Below are positions 50,710 through 62,720 of a stretch of DNA of 64,000 nucleotides, piece after piece. The stretch is from assembly GCA_024222295.1 (NCBI GenBank), contig JAAEPF010000032.1, positions 1-64,000 on the forward strand, given 5' to 3'. The DNA comes from Actinomycetes bacterium (GTDB taxonomy: Bacteria > Actinomycetota > Acidimicrobiia > Acidimicrobiales > Microtrichaceae). The position numbers and the translations under genes are program-made. The stretch's first letter is position 1; each line of letters starts with the position of its first letter. Below the pieces are notes generated by a model. It did not search any database, was not told where the DNA came from, and saw only the letters and a list, made by a program, of their open reading frames with translations.

Positions 50710-51807
50710 ATGACAGACAACGGTAGCGACACCCCAGCCGGATACGACGCTGACGCCGCCGCGATGTTCGCCTTCAGGGTGTGGACGTACAAGCAGGGCG
50801 AGTTGGTGGCATTGATGATCCACCTCGGGGACCGCTTGGGGCTCTACAAGTCACTGGACGGTGCGGGGCCGTGCACCGCAGCAGAACTCGGCGAGCGCAC
50901 CGGGCTCAACGAGCGGTGGCTCCTCGAGTGGCTGCGGGGCCAGGCCGCTGCTGGCCTGCTCGACAGCCCTGACGGTGACTCCTTCGAGTTGGCCGCGGAA
51001 GGCGCCGCGGTGCTGGCCGATGAAGACCACAGCCTGCTGTTCGCCGCCGGGGCGTTCCAGGGAGGAGCTGCCACGCCCGACGTGGTCGACAAACTGGCCA
51101 CGGCCTTCAGTACCGGCATCGGGCTCACCTACGACGAACTCGGGGAGTCGGCGGCCCATGTGGTGGAGCGGATGCTCGCACCGTGGTCGAAGCTCGCCCT
51201 CGTGCCCGAACTGATCCCGCGCATTGCCGGACTGCAGGAGAAGCTGCAGTCCGGTGCCTACGCAGCCGACGTGGGGTGCGGAGCGGGCACCGCGATCATG
51301 ACCTTGGCCGAGGCCTTTCCCGGGTCGAGATTCGAGGGCTGGGATCCGAGCCAGCAGGCGATCCACCGAGCACGCACGCTTGCAGCCGAGGCCGGACTCG
51401 ACAACGTCGAGTTCCATGTGGCCGAAGCGGCCGAACTGCACGAGGACCCCACATTCGACCTGGTGCTCACCTTCGACTGCCTGCACGACATGACGCGGCC
51501 GGCGGAGGCCGCCGCGGCCGTGCGCAGGGCCCTGCGACCCGACGGCCTTTGGCTGATCAAGGAAGTGAAGGCCGGCGACAGCTGGGAGGCAAACCAGAAG
51601 AACCCGGTGCTGGCGATGATGTACGCCACCTCGGTACTGGCCTGCATGTCATCGGCGCTCTCGGAACCGGGCGGCGCAGGCCTCGGTACGCTCGGCCTGC
51701 CTCCCGCCAGGCTCGAGGAGATGTGCCGTGAAGCGGGATTCACCGGCGAGTTCGAGAGCCACGACATCGGAGACCCCGCCAACCTGTACTACGAGGTCCA
51801 CCCCTAG
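50710..51807 (+). CDS. SAM-dependent methyltransferase with N-terminal winged helix
   Basis: The 365-residue protein begins with a winged-helix segment (LGLYKSLDGAGPCTAAELGERTGLNERWLLEWLRGQAAAGLLD). A Rossmann methyltransferase domain follows: motif I DVGCGAGTAIMTLAEAFPGSRFEGWDPS, then FDLVLTFDCLHDMTRPAEAAAAVRRALRPDGLWLIKE. This layout resembles small-molecule methyltransferases with an S25-like regulatory fold. The acceptor is unknown. ATG 50710 is divergent from the lipoprotein gene. Confidence 0.8.
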   Translation: MTDNGSDTPAGYDADAAAMFAFRVWTYKQGELVALMIHLGDRLGLYKSLDGAGPCTAAELGERTGLNERWLLEWLRGQAAAGLLDSPDGDSFELAAEGAAVLADEDHSLLFAAGAFQGGAATPDVVDKLATAFSTGIGLTYDELGESAAHVVERMLAPWSKLALVPELIPRIAGLQEKLQSGAYAADVGCGAGTAIMTLAEAFPGSRFEGWDPSQQAIHRARTLAAEAGLDNVEFHVAEAAELHEDPTFDLVLTFDCLHDMTRPAEAAAAVRRALRPDGLWLIKEVKAGDSWEANQKNPVLAMMYATSVLACMSSALSEPGGAGLGTLGLPPARLEEMCREAGFTGEFESHDIGDPANLYYEVHP

Positions 51808-51828
51808 GTCAGCCAGACGGGCGCGGCG

Positions 51829-52545
51829 TCACCGCCGTCGACGGAACGCCAGGACCGCCAGCACAAGGGCCACGAGAACCAGCAAGACAGCACCTGCGGA
51901 CAGCGCCAGCACCACCGGCCTCGTCTCGCCGGCCTCGGCTGCGACCGTGCCCGACGACGGCTCGCCACCGGCGAGATCGAATGTGGAGCTGTCGGAGGTG
52001 CCATCGGCCAGCTCCACGCTCACCTCGAGGGTGCCGGCCCCCGCAGCGGTCGCCCCCTCTGCCGCGAGCTCCTCGGGAGTGCGCCCGAGTGGCAGGCCAC
52101 CCAACACCGCAGCAAGTGCGTCATCGGAGAACTGGGCCGGATCGCCACTCACCGCCACATCCAGCGACACCGACCGGGAGGTCGACCCGAAGGACTCGTG
52201 CACCGATGTGTCGGCGTTGCTGAACACGCCCTCGCCCGCTACCTGGTCGAGCACCGCCGACAGCTCTGCCGAGTCCGCGAAATCCTGCTCCGCGGACACC
52301 GTGACCGTTCCGTCGTCGCCGGTGTCAGGGCCCTGGACGTCCCATCCCGTGGAGTCGAGGTCCGCGACCTGCAGCCCCGACGCGCCACCCACCGCCTCGG
52401 CGGCAGCGGGATCGAGCACTGCTGTGACGGTGACCGTACCCGAACCGTTGTCGGTCACGGCGACCGACACATCGACCGTGGTCTGGCACGCCGAAGCCAC
52501 AAGCACGGCGACCAGAACTGTTGGCAGAGCGCGAAGCAGCGCCAC
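51829..52545 (-). CDS. LppM-like (DUF3153) membrane lipoprotein
   Basis: The 238-residue protein begins at a GTG with a lipobox (LVAVLVASAC). A beta-rich domain of about 150 residues follows (VDVSVAVTDNGSGTVTVTAVLDPAAAEAV, GEGVFSNADTSVHESFGSTSRSVSLDVAVS). A C-terminal transmembrane helix (VVLALSAGAVLLVLVALVLAVLAF) and RRRR close it. This lipid-anchor plus C-terminal helix layout matches mycobacterial LppM. It starts 18 bases after the clpC stop and is probably cotranscribed with it. Exact start is uncertain because the RBS spacing is short. Confidence 0.6.
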   Translation of the reverse strand: MALLRALPTVLVAVLVASACQTTVDVSVAVTDNGSGTVTVTAVLDPAAAEAVGGASGLQVADLDSTGWDVQGPDTGDDGTVTVSAEQDFADSAELSAVLDQVAGEGVFSNADTSVHESFGSTSRSVSLDVAVSGDPAQFSDDALAAVLGGLPLGRTPEELAAEGATAAGAGTLEVSVELADGTSDSSTFDLAGGEPSSGTVAAEAGETRPVVLALSAGAVLLVLVALVLAVLAFRRRR

Positions 52546-52562
52546 GGTCCTTCTGCGCTGCG

Positions 52563-55106
<2,544 letters not shown>

Positions 55107-55344
55107 TGCACTGCCTCCAAGAAAGTGTCTTTCCACTCTAACGCCCGCACGTGACAACTCGTTCCCGCGCAATGGCCCGATCTGTGGGATTTCGTAGCGG
55201 CGGGCCCTCACTGGGCCCCGATCGGTGTCCGGTGGCCGATCGCGGCCCGTTCCGCCACTCGGCCAGATGTCACAGGTAGCGTCGGGGCACCCGGATCCAG
55301 CACCGGAAGGCGACCCGTCCCGGCATTCCGGCCAGGAGGCCACA

Positions 55345-56802
55345 GTGACCGACAGCAGTGAGGCAAATTCCCAGGCCGTGACGCCGGCGGCAGCCGAAGG
55401 TCGCGCCGCTCCGAGCGACGAGCAGGAGCACTGGTGGACCAAGTGGCTCGTGCTGATCTTCGTGGTGACGCTGCTCGCGGGCATCCTCTTCGGCTACGAC
55501 CAAGGCGTCATCGCCGGTGCCCTGAATGGCATGACAAAGGAGTTCGACCTCAGCTCGACCATGAAGGAGGTAATCACCTCCTGGGTCACGCTCGGGGCCC
55601 TGTTCGGTGCTCTCGTGGCCGGCATGCTGGCCGACCGCCTCGGCCGCCGCACCGCGATACTGCTGGCCGCCGCACTGTTCACCGCCGGCGCGCTGCTTGA
55701 ATCGCTCGCTCCCGACACTGCCGTGCTCGTCGTGGGTCGACTGGTGGTCGGCTTCGGCGTCGGTGTGGCCTCCGTTGCGGCACCCCTCTACGCAGCGGAG
55801 ACCGCGCCCACCCACCTGCGCGGCCGCTTCGTGTCGTCCTACCAACTCGCGATCACCATCGGCATCTTCGTGGCCTACGTGGTCGACTGGGCGCTGACCA
55901 ACTCCGACAGCTGGCGGGTGATGCTCGGCGTGTCGGCAGTTCCGGCAGTCCTGCTGCTCATCGCCGCATGGCCTCTGCGTGACACTCCCCGCTGGTACAT
56001 GAAGGCTGGGCGTCGTGACGATGCCCGCGAGGCACTGCTTAGGATCCGCGACGCCGATCAGGTCGAAAATGACCTCGACGGCATCCAGTCCGCCCTCGAC
56101 AAGGGAGAGGAGGCGAGCTGGAAGGAGGTCTTCGGCAAGGACCTGCGCAAGCCCCTCTCGATCGCCATCGGCCTCGCCGTGTTCCAGCAGTTCACCGGGA
56201 TCAACGCGATCATCTACTACGCCAACGAGATCTTCGCCGATGCCGGGTTCAACACCCCACAGGAACAGGCGGCTGCCACGACGTGGTCGATCGGCGCCGT
56301 CAACGTGGTCGCCACCTTCATCGCAATCGCCTACATCGACCGTTTCGGCCGCAAGCCCCTGTTGCAGGCGGGCCTCGTCGGCATGGGGCTCAGCCTGACC
56401 GTGGTCGGCATTTCGTTCCTGTTCCTCGATGACAGCTCCACTCACGCCTCCGACGCCGGAATCGTCACCCTCGTGGCGCTGGTGGTGTTCATCGCAAGCT
56501 TCGCCTTCTCGCTGGGTCCGGTCACGTGGACGGTTATCAACGAGGTGTTCCCCAATCGGGTGCGCGGCCGGGCGGTATCGGTGGCGACCGCCGTCAACTG
56601 GCTCAGCGCCTGGGTGGTCAGCCAGTTCTTCCTCACACTTGTCGACTTGATAGGTCCATCGGCCACGTTCTGGCTGTTCGCCACGTTCAGCGCCATTGCA
56701 TTCGTGTGGATATGGCTGCGGGTGCCGGAGACGAAGGGCAAGTCGCTCGAGGAGATCGAGGCGATGCTGCTGCCTAGTGAACAGCAGCCCGAAGGCAGCT
56801 GA
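55345..56802 (+). CDS. Sugar porter-family MFS transporter
   Basis: The 485-residue protein starts at GTG 55345 with AGGAGG five bases before it. Twelve helices carry sugar-porter signatures: [15 protein letters not shown] in TM1, [11 protein letters not shown] after TM2, [42 protein letters not shown] after TM6, [17 protein letters not shown] in TM7 and [12 protein letters not shown] after TM12. Family members import hexoses or pentoses with H+. The exact sugar is unknown. Confidence 0.9.
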   Translation: MTDSSEANSQAVTPAAAEGRAAPSDEQEHWWTKWLVLIFVVTLLAGILFGYDQGVIAGALNGMTKEFDLSSTMKEVITSWVTLGALFGALVAGMLADRLGRRTAILLAAALFTAGALLESLAPDTAVLVVGRLVVGFGVGVASVAAPLYAAETAPTHLRGRFVSSYQLAITIGIFVAYVVDWALTNSDSWRVMLGVSAVPAVLLLIAAWPLRDTPRWYMKAGRRDDAREALLRIRDADQVENDLDGIQSALDKGEEASWKEVFGKDLRKPLSIAIGLAVFQQFTGINAIIYYANEIFADAGFNTPQEQAAATTWSIGAVNVVATFIAIAYIDRFGRKPLLQAGLVGMGLSLTVVGISFLFLDDSSTHASDAGIVTLVALVVFIASFAFSLGPVTWTVINEVFPNRVRGRAVSVATAVNWLSAWVVSQFFLTLVDLIGPSATFWLFATFSAIAFVWIWLRVPETKGKSLEEIEAMLLPSEQQPEGS

Positions 56803-56875
56803 ACGCTCCGACCGCTCGGCCGGCGGCGCAGTACCCGAAACTGGTCACCGGTGCCCTGCGGGGTAACCTTCGCCA

Positions 56876-57868
56876 GTGGCTGGCCCCAATCCCCTGTCGG
56901 TACTGCCGTCAATGGCTCAGGACCTGGCCCGCGTCGAGTCGGACCTTCTCGACTCGGTCCGCTCCGACGAGGAGTTCCTCACCGAGATCGCCTCACACCT
57001 GATCACTGCGGGTGGAAAACGTGTGCGGCCCGGATTCTGCATCGCCTCGGCAGCCACCACCCGTGAGGCCGACGCACCGGCCTCCGCTGAGTCGGTAACT
57101 GGTGGGGTTGCAGTCGAGCTGGTCCACCTCGGATCGCTGTACCACGACGACGTGATGGACGAAGCAGAGGTTCGCCGCACGGTCGACAGCGTCAACGCAC
57201 GCTGGGGCAACCTGCGCGCGATCCTCGCCGGTGACTTCCTGCTGGCCAGGGCTTCGGAGCTCGCAGCCGGACTCGGGGTCGAGGTGGCCGGCCTGCTTGC
57301 GGCCACCATCAGCCGGCTGTGCGAAGGCCAGCTGCTCGAACTGCAGCACGCCCACGACCTCGGTCGCACCGAAGACGCCTACATGCGCTCGATCGAAGGC
57401 AAGACCGCATCGCTGCTCGCCGCGGCATGCCGGATCGGCGCCCTGGTCGACGGAGCACCCGAGAGCCATGTCGAGGCACTCACCGTGTTCGGGCGGTCCT
57501 ACGGAATGGCATTCCAGCTCGTGGACGACGTGCTCGATCTGGTCGCCACCGAGGAGCAGCTCGGCAAGCCCGCCGGCCACGACCTCGAAGCGGGCGTCTA
57601 CACGTTGCCTGTGCTGCACACACTCGCCGGATCCGAGGGCGAGGAGCTGCGCGAACTTCTCAGCCCACCGCTGGATGACCCGGCCCGCGCCAAGGCCCTT
57701 GACCTCGTACGCAGTGGCGACGGGGTTGCTGTGACCATCGCAGCCGCTCGATCCCAGGCATCCGACGGCCGCGCTGCGCTAGGCGAACTACCTCCGAGCC
57801 CCGGGGTCACCGGCCTCAGGGCAGCCGCCGACTACCTGCTCGACAGTGTCGAGGCCGCAGCTGGCTGA
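56876..57868 (+). CDS. Polyprenyl diphosphate synthase
   Basis: The 330-residue GTG-started enzyme condenses isopentenyl diphosphate onto allylic primers to make the quinone side chain or another long prenyl chain. ITAGGKRVRPGFCIASA, the first aspartate-rich motif HLGSLYHDDVMDEAEVRR and the second MAFQLVDDVLDLVATEEQLGKPAGHDLEAGVYTLPVL are all present. The residues before DDVMD (LGSLY) include bulky Tyr near the chain-length floor, but product length cannot be fixed by eye. It is a trans-prenyltransferase. Confidence 0.88.
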   Translation: MAGPNPLSVLPSMAQDLARVESDLLDSVRSDEEFLTEIASHLITAGGKRVRPGFCIASAATTREADAPASAESVTGGVAVELVHLGSLYHDDVMDEAEVRRTVDSVNARWGNLRAILAGDFLLARASELAAGLGVEVAGLLAATISRLCEGQLLELQHAHDLGRTEDAYMRSIEGKTASLLAAACRIGALVDGAPESHVEALTVFGRSYGMAFQLVDDVLDLVATEEQLGKPAGHDLEAGVYTLPVLHTLAGSEGEELRELLSPPLDDPARAKALDLVRSGDGVAVTIAAARSQASDGRAALGELPPSPGVTGLRAAADYLLDSVEAAAG

Positions 57869-57883
57869 GCTGCGGCCTCCCGG

Positions 57884-58186
57884 TCACATGAACTTGGTGA
57901 TTGCGGAAACGTCGTAGCGGTTGATCTCGGTGCCGGTCACCTTGAGTCCGGCCATCCCGCCGAGGAACTCGATCATGTGTGGCGCCGACATGTGCGCTGT
58001 GAGCGCCTCGTCGTTGTCCCACTCCTCATAGACACGGAAGACGCCGGGATCCGAGGTGTGCGCCCAGAAGCCATAGGTGACGTTGCCGTCCTCGGCGAGG
58101 GTGGCCTCGACAAGCGGACCGAAAAGTGCCACTGCCGCGTCGTGGTCGGATGCTTCGACGGTGATGAGTCCTGAGATGACGATCAT
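57884..58186 (-). CDS. Antibiotic biosynthesis monooxygenase (ABM) domain protein
   Basis: The 100-residue protein is a single ABM dimeric alpha-beta barrel: MIVISGLITVEASDHDAAVALFGPLVEATLAEDGNVTYGFWAHTSDPGVFRVYEEWDNDEALTAHMSAPHMIEF. Start is ATG 58186. Relatives include YgiN-like quinol monooxygenases and many proteins without known substrate. It is convergent with the prenyl synthase and near a second ABM-type gene on the other strand. Confidence 0.8.
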   Translation of the reverse strand: MIVISGLITVEASDHDAAVALFGPLVEATLAEDGNVTYGFWAHTSDPGVFRVYEEWDNDEALTAHMSAPHMIEFLGGMAGLKVTGTEINRYDVSAITKFM

Positions 58187-58261
58187 GGGGCCGAACCATA
58201 CCGGTTGGTGAATCCGGGGCCGCAACGGGCATCGCGGTGGCACCGGCGCCAGAATGACGAA

Positions 58262-58600
58262 GTGATAGCAGTCATCTCCCACGCATGGACCTCCGACGCC
58301 GACAGCGCGGCCGACGGCTACGTGTCAGGCATCGAACGTTTCGGGGAGTTCCACGAACGCCAACCCGGTTTCCGGGGACGGGTGCTCGTGCGCAGCCAGA
58401 GCGACGACACCCATTTCACCAACATCCGGTTCTTCGACGACGTGTCCGCCTACGAGGCGATGATCCACGTGCCGGGATACGCGGACCACATCAACGGGCT
58501 CGCCGAGCACCTGCGACCCCACGAGGGGGCTCCCGGCAAGGACTACGCCGACGTGGTGGTGCACGAGTGGCCCGACGACCCCTCGGGGGCTGCATCGTGA
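58262..58600 (+). CDS. ABM-like small monooxygenase-fold protein
   Basis: The 112-residue protein begins at GTG 58262. Its fold marks are VIAVISHAWTSDADSAADGY, ERFGEFHERQPGFRGRVLVRSQSDDTHFTNIRFFDDVSAYEAMIHVPGYADHI. It overlaps the next gene by GTGA, so it is translationally coupled with an alpha/beta hydrolase. A joint catabolic step is possible, but the substrate is unknown. Confidence 0.65.
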   Translation: MIAVISHAWTSDADSAADGYVSGIERFGEFHERQPGFRGRVLVRSQSDDTHFTNIRFFDDVSAYEAMIHVPGYADHINGLAEHLRPHEGAPGKDYADVVVHEWPDDPSGAAS

Positions 58601-59292
58601 GTTACCTGCTGGTGCACGGCGCCTTCCGCGGCGGCTGGGCATGGGGTGAAGTCCCGCGACTGCTGCGTGAACGGGGCAACGACGTGCTCGCCCCGAGCCT
58701 GCTCGGCATGGGAGAGCTGGCACCCCCACCCAAGGATCGCGGGATCGTCACGCTCGATGACTGGCGCCGCCAGCTGGCTGGGCTCGCCGAGCTGGAGGAG
58801 CTGAGCGAGGTCGTGGCCGTCGGTCATTCACAGGGAGGGCTGGCGGTGCGCTCGGCAGCGGATGCGCTCGGGGACCGTCTGGCGGCGATCGCCTACCTCG
58901 ACGCACCAATCGCGCGAGCCGGCCAGAGAGGGGTCGACCTCTCGGGTCCCAAGGCGCCCGGCCAATTGCCACCGCGTGACATGTGGATCGAGGCCGTGCC
59001 ACTGGGGCCCGACAGCGGGCTCGACGAGACGCAGCTGGCATGGGTCAACGAGCGACTCGGGCCGACGCCCGTCGCCCCATCGCTCGACCCGGTCGAGGGG
59101 CCCGAGCCGACGGTGCCCACACACGTGGCGTTCTGCACCGGCACCCCAGAGGGCTTTCCATCGACGGTCACCCGGGCCACGATGGACGTCGCGCAGCAAC
59201 CGTACGAGCTGTTCGACGCGCCGCACGACGTCGCGGTGGCGGCGCCTGTTGCCGTCGCCACCTGGTTGGAGCGGATCAGACCGGGTCGGTGA
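58597..59292 (+). CDS. Alpha/beta hydrolase
   Basis: The 231-residue protein has the hydrolase start SYLLVHGAFRGGWAWGEVPRLLRERGNDVLAPSLLGMGE. The nucleophile elbow is VVAVGHSQGGLAVRSA and the late His lies in YELFDAPHDVAVAAP. The fold is close to salicylate-esterase or haloalkane-type small hydrolases. It starts at GTG inside the stop of the upstream ABM-like gene. Substrate unknown. Confidence 0.8.
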   Translation: MSYLLVHGAFRGGWAWGEVPRLLRERGNDVLAPSLLGMGELAPPPKDRGIVTLDDWRRQLAGLAELEELSEVVAVGHSQGGLAVRSAADALGDRLAAIAYLDAPIARAGQRGVDLSGPKAPGQLPPRDMWIEAVPLGPDSGLDETQLAWVNERLGPTPVAPSLDPVEGPEPTVPTHVAFCTGTPEGFPSTVTRATMDVAQQPYELFDAPHDVAVAAPVAVATWLERIRPGR

Positions 59293-59309
59293 TCCCGGCC
59301 ACCGTTCGC

Positions 59310-60377
59310 TCAGCCGGCCGCGTAGGCCGGAAACGGACCAGCTGCGACCACGACATCGACCGATTCACCCTCGGTCAGCTCCGCAGGTCCTGCGACCTCC
59401 GCCCGCACCGACTTGCCACCCACGACCACCTCGTAGGCCGTGGCCGGCCCGCGGTACTCGACCGCCGACACGACGCCTCCCCCTTCGGGGTCGCGGCGCA
59501 GGACGAGTTGCTCAGGCCGCAGCACGACCCGTACCTGGCCGTCGTGGCTGCCGGCCAGCGCCAGCCGACCCAGCGAGGTGGTCGCCGACGCCCCATCGGC
59601 GCGGCCCTCGATGACGTTGACCTCACCGACCATCCGGGCGGTCCACTCGTCGACCGGTCGCTCATACACCTCGCGGGGCCGGCCCTGCTGCACGGAGCGG
59701 CCGCGGCGCATCACAGCCACTTCGTCGCCGAGCACGAACGCCTCGTCGCGGTCGTGGGTGACCAACACCGTCGTCACACCCACCTCCGCCAGCAACCGGT
59801 GCACATCCGCACGGACGCGACTGCGCAGCGCTGCGTCCAGGTTGCTGAACGGCTCGTCCAGCAGGAGCACGTCGGGCCGCTGCGCGAGTGCCCTTCCAAG
59901 GGCCACACGTTGCTGCTGACCGCCGCTCAGCTGCGAGGGCATCCGGGCTCCCAGGCCCTCGAGTCCCACCAGTGCGAGCGTGTCACCCACCACACTGCCA
60001 TCGCGACGCCTGGGAGCCGGTAGTCCGAAAGCGATGTTTGACGCCACGTCGAGATGGGGGAACAACGCCCAGTCCTGGAACACCATTGCGACACGCCGCT
60101 GCTCCGGGACGACATTGGTGCCACCGCCAGTGAGCAACCGGCCCTCGATGCTCACCGAGCCGGCCGACGGAACCTCCAGGCCGGCGACCACGCGCAGCAG
60201 CGTGGTCTTGCCGCAGCCGCTCGGCCCGAGCAGGGACAACACACAACCGCTGGGCACCTCGGCCGCGAAGCCATCGAGCACCACGTTGCCGCCGAAGGCG
60301 AATTCGACTCCCTCGACGAGCAGGCCGGGCTGGTTGCCGGCGGGCGTCGTGGCGGGCTCAGGCGCCACCGGGCTCAT
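59310..60377 (-). CDS. ABC transporter ATP-binding protein (Fe3+/polyamine type)
   Basis: The 355-residue ATPase has Walker A LLGPSGCGKTTLLRVVAGLE, the signature LSGGQQQRVALGRALAQRPDVLLLDEPFSNLDAALR with Walker B, a switch HDRDEAFVLGDEVAVMRRG, and a C-terminal TOBE domain. This layout matches FbpC/PotA/CysA subunits. No permease or binding-protein gene is in the window, so it is an orphan ATPase here. Its 5' end overlaps the lysS stop by 20 bases, an unusual operon partner. Confidence 0.9.
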   Translation of the reverse strand: MSPVAPEPATTPAGNQPGLLVEGVEFAFGGNVVLDGFAAEVPSGCVLSLLGPSGCGKTTLLRVVAGLEVPSAGSVSIEGRLLTGGGTNVVPEQRRVAMVFQDWALFPHLDVASNIAFGLPAPRRRDGSVVGDTLALVGLEGLGARMPSQLSGGQQQRVALGRALAQRPDVLLLDEPFSNLDAALRSRVRADVHRLLAEVGVTTVLVTHDRDEAFVLGDEVAVMRRGRSVQQGRPREVYERPVDEWTARMVGEVNVIEGRADGASATTSLGRLALAGSHDGQVRVVLRPEQLVLRRDPEGGGVVSAVEYRGPATAYEVVVGGKSVRAEVAGPAELTEGESVDVVVAAGPFPAYAAG

Positions 60378-61809
60378 CGGCCTCGGGGCGCAGTGTCGGG
60401 AACAACACGACGTCGCGGATCGTGTGCACGTCGGCGAGCAGCATCACGAGTCGGTCGATTCCGATTCCGAGGCCCACGGTGGGTGGCAGGCCGTAGTCGA
60501 GCGCACGCAGGTAGTCGGTGTCGACCGCCATCGCCTCGTCGTCGCCGGCATCGCGCAATGCGGCCTGGTCCTCGAAGCGACTGCGCTGCTCCGCGGGATC
60601 GGTGAGCTCGGAGAACCCGTTGCAGAGCTCGCGGCCCACCACGATTGCCTCGAACCGCTCCACCAACGAGGGGTCGTCACGGTGCGCCCGCGAGAGCGGC
60701 GACACCTCGGCCGGGTAGTCGGTCACGAAGACCGGGTCCCAGAGATCGTGCTCGGTTGTCTTCTCGTAGAGCTCGAGCAGCAGCTTGCCAGGCCCCCACG
60801 CATCCTCGTGTGGAACGCCATTGGAGTCACACAGCGAGCGCAGCTCCTCGACCGACGTGTGCACCGACACCTCGGTGCCGACGCGCTCGGAGGTGAGCTC
60901 GGCCAGCGGGCGGCGCGCCCAGGGCGTGGAGAGGTCGACCTCGCGGCCGTCGTAGGTCACCGTGGTCGATCCGCAGAGCGTCTGGGCCAGGTGGGCAACC
61001 AGCGTCTCGGTCAGCTCCATGTGAACCGAGTAGTCGCCGTAGGCCTCGTAGCACTCGAGCATCGTGAACTCGGGATTGTGCCGGTTGGAGATGCCCTCGT
61101 TGCGGAATACGCGGGCCACTTCGAAGACCTTCTCGAAGCCGCCGACCACCAGCCGCTTCAGGTACAGCTCAGGAGCGATGCGCAGGTACAGGTCCATGTC
61201 GAGCGCGTTGTGGTGGGTGGTGAACGGTGTGGCCAGGGCGCCGCCCGGTATCGGGTGGAATACCGGGGTCTCCACCTCGAGGTAGCCGCGCTCCTCCATG
61301 AACCGCCGCGTCAGCGACAGCAACTCCGAGCGGAGCCGGAACGTGCGGCGGGCCTCCTCGGTCACCCACAGATCGACGTAGCGCTGGCGGTAGCGCATGT
61401 CGACATCGGAGATGCCGTGGAACTTGTCGGGAAACACCCGGCGGGTGGGGGCGAGCAGTGTCCACTCATCGACGCGCACGGACAACTCGCCGCGACGCGT
61501 TGTCATCACCTCACCGCGCACACCGATCCAGTCACCCAGGTTGAGCTGGCAGAAGTCCTCGAAGTCGGGCGTGGCCTTGGAAGGCGCGAAGAGCTGGATG
61601 CGACCACTCGAGTCGGCGAGCGTGCCGAAGGCCAGCTTGCCCTGAACCCGGCGCAACATCAGCCGACCGGCGATCGATACGACCTCACCCGTCTCGGTGC
61701 CGGGTTCGAGCCCGGAGTGCTGCTCCTCGAGCCCGGCGGCGGTCGCGTCGACCTCGAAGGCGTAGGGCTGTTCGAAGCCGTCAGTGCGTGCGATGTCGGG
61801 GTCAGTCAC
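60358..61809 (-). CDS. lysS: Lysyl-tRNA synthetase (class II)
   Basis: The 483-residue enzyme has an OB-fold anticodon domain (EVVSIAGRLMLRRVQGKLAFGTLADSSGRIQLFA). Class II motifs follow: motif 2 RVFRNEGISNRHNPEFTMLECYEAYGDYS and motif 3 TVGLGIGIDRLVMLL. LysS-specific FHGISDVDMRYRQRYVDLW is present. I start it at GTG 61809, which overlaps the coaX stop by eight bases. It is ordinary in length and order. Confidence 0.95.
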   Translation of the reverse strand: MTDPDIARTDGFEQPYAFEVDATAAGLEEQHSGLEPGTETGEVVSIAGRLMLRRVQGKLAFGTLADSSGRIQLFAPSKATPDFEDFCQLNLGDWIGVRGEVMTTRRGELSVRVDEWTLLAPTRRVFPDKFHGISDVDMRYRQRYVDLWVTEEARRTFRLRSELLSLTRRFMEERGYLEVETPVFHPIPGGALATPFTTHHNALDMDLYLRIAPELYLKRLVVGGFEKVFEVARVFRNEGISNRHNPEFTMLECYEAYGDYSVHMELTETLVAHLAQTLCGSTTVTYDGREVDLSTPWARRPLAELTSERVGTEVSVHTSVEELRSLCDSNGVPHEDAWGPGKLLLELYEKTTEHDLWDPVFVTDYPAEVSPLSRAHRDDPSLVERFEAIVVGRELCNGFSELTDPAEQRSRFEDQAALRDAGDDEAMAVDTDYLRALDYGLPPTVGLGIGIDRLVMLLADVHTIRDVVLFPTLRPEADEPGGA

Positions 61810-62587
61810 TGTCCTGGTTCTTCCGCCAGATGAGCCGCAGGCCGTGCAGCGTGAGCCATGGCTCCTCGTACTCGATGCACTCGGTGACCGGTGCAATGAG
61901 GCTCGCCAGCCCGCCGGTGCTCACGACTGTCGCCTCGCCGAGAGTGGCCTCGATGCGCCGGCACATCCCGTCGACCATCGACGAGTAGCCGTAGACCGCG
62001 CCCGACTGCACCGACTCCACGGTGGTCTTGCCGATCACGCTGCGCGGCTCGGTGAGCTCGACCTGGCGAAGGGCGGCGGCCCGTCCGAACAGCGCATCCA
62101 TCGAGATCTCGATGCCGGGGAAGATCGCGCCGCCCAGGTACTCGCCCTTGTCGGAGATGACGTCGAAGGTGGTGGCAGTGCCGAAGTCCACCACGATCGT
62201 CGGACCGCCGTAGAGATCGTGCGCTCCGACCGCGTTGGCGATGCGGTCGGCACCGACCTCCTTGGGGTTGTCGTAGAGCACCGGCATCCCGGTTCGCACA
62301 CCCGCACCCAGCACCACCGGTTCGATGTCGAGGTATCGCTCACAGACCCTGCGGAGTTCGAAGGTGACCGTCGGGACTCCGGACGACACCGCCATACCTG
62401 CCACATCGGAGGTGAGGTCGAGGCCCTTCGTGGCCAGCAACTCCCGCAGCATCAACGCCAGCTCGTCGCTGGTGCGCTCGGTGTGGGTGGCGAGGCGCCA
62501 GTGGTCGAGCAGCTCGTGGCTGCGGTCACCGGAGTCGTAGAGCCCGATGACCGTCTGTGTGTTGCCGACGTCTATGACGAGCAGCAA
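61802..62587 (-). CDS. coaX: Type III pantothenate kinase
   Basis: The 261-residue CoaX phosphorylates pantothenate at the start of CoA synthesis. It begins at TTG 62587 with GAGGGAG five bases before, and reads LLLVIDVGNTQTVIGLY. The ATP-binding loops are DVGNT, ADRIANAVGAHDLYGGPTIVVDFGTATTFDVISDKGEYLGGAIFPG and VVSTGGLASLI. Longer ATG starts have no RBS. It is upstream of lysS with overlapping ends. Confidence 0.93.
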   Translation of the reverse strand: MLLVIDVGNTQTVIGLYDSGDRSHELLDHWRLATHTERTSDELALMLRELLATKGLDLTSDVAGMAVSSGVPTVTFELRRVCERYLDIEPVVLGAGVRTGMPVLYDNPKEVGADRIANAVGAHDLYGGPTIVVDFGTATTFDVISDKGEYLGGAIFPGIEISMDALFGRAAALRQVELTEPRSVIGKTTVESVQSGAVYGYSSMVDGMCRRIEATLGEATVVSTGGLASLIAPVTECIEYEEPWLTLHGLRLIWRKNQDSD

Positions 62588-62720
62588 TTCGGCTCCCTCG
62601 TTGGGTGGTGGCTGGATCGTACGGCGCCCGATGGCTCCGAGTGCTCCAAGCATGGCCCCGCAGGCCACGCCGCGCCCACTTCGTTGCCGGCGCCGCAGGG
62701 GCCGCCGGACCTGCGCCGAC

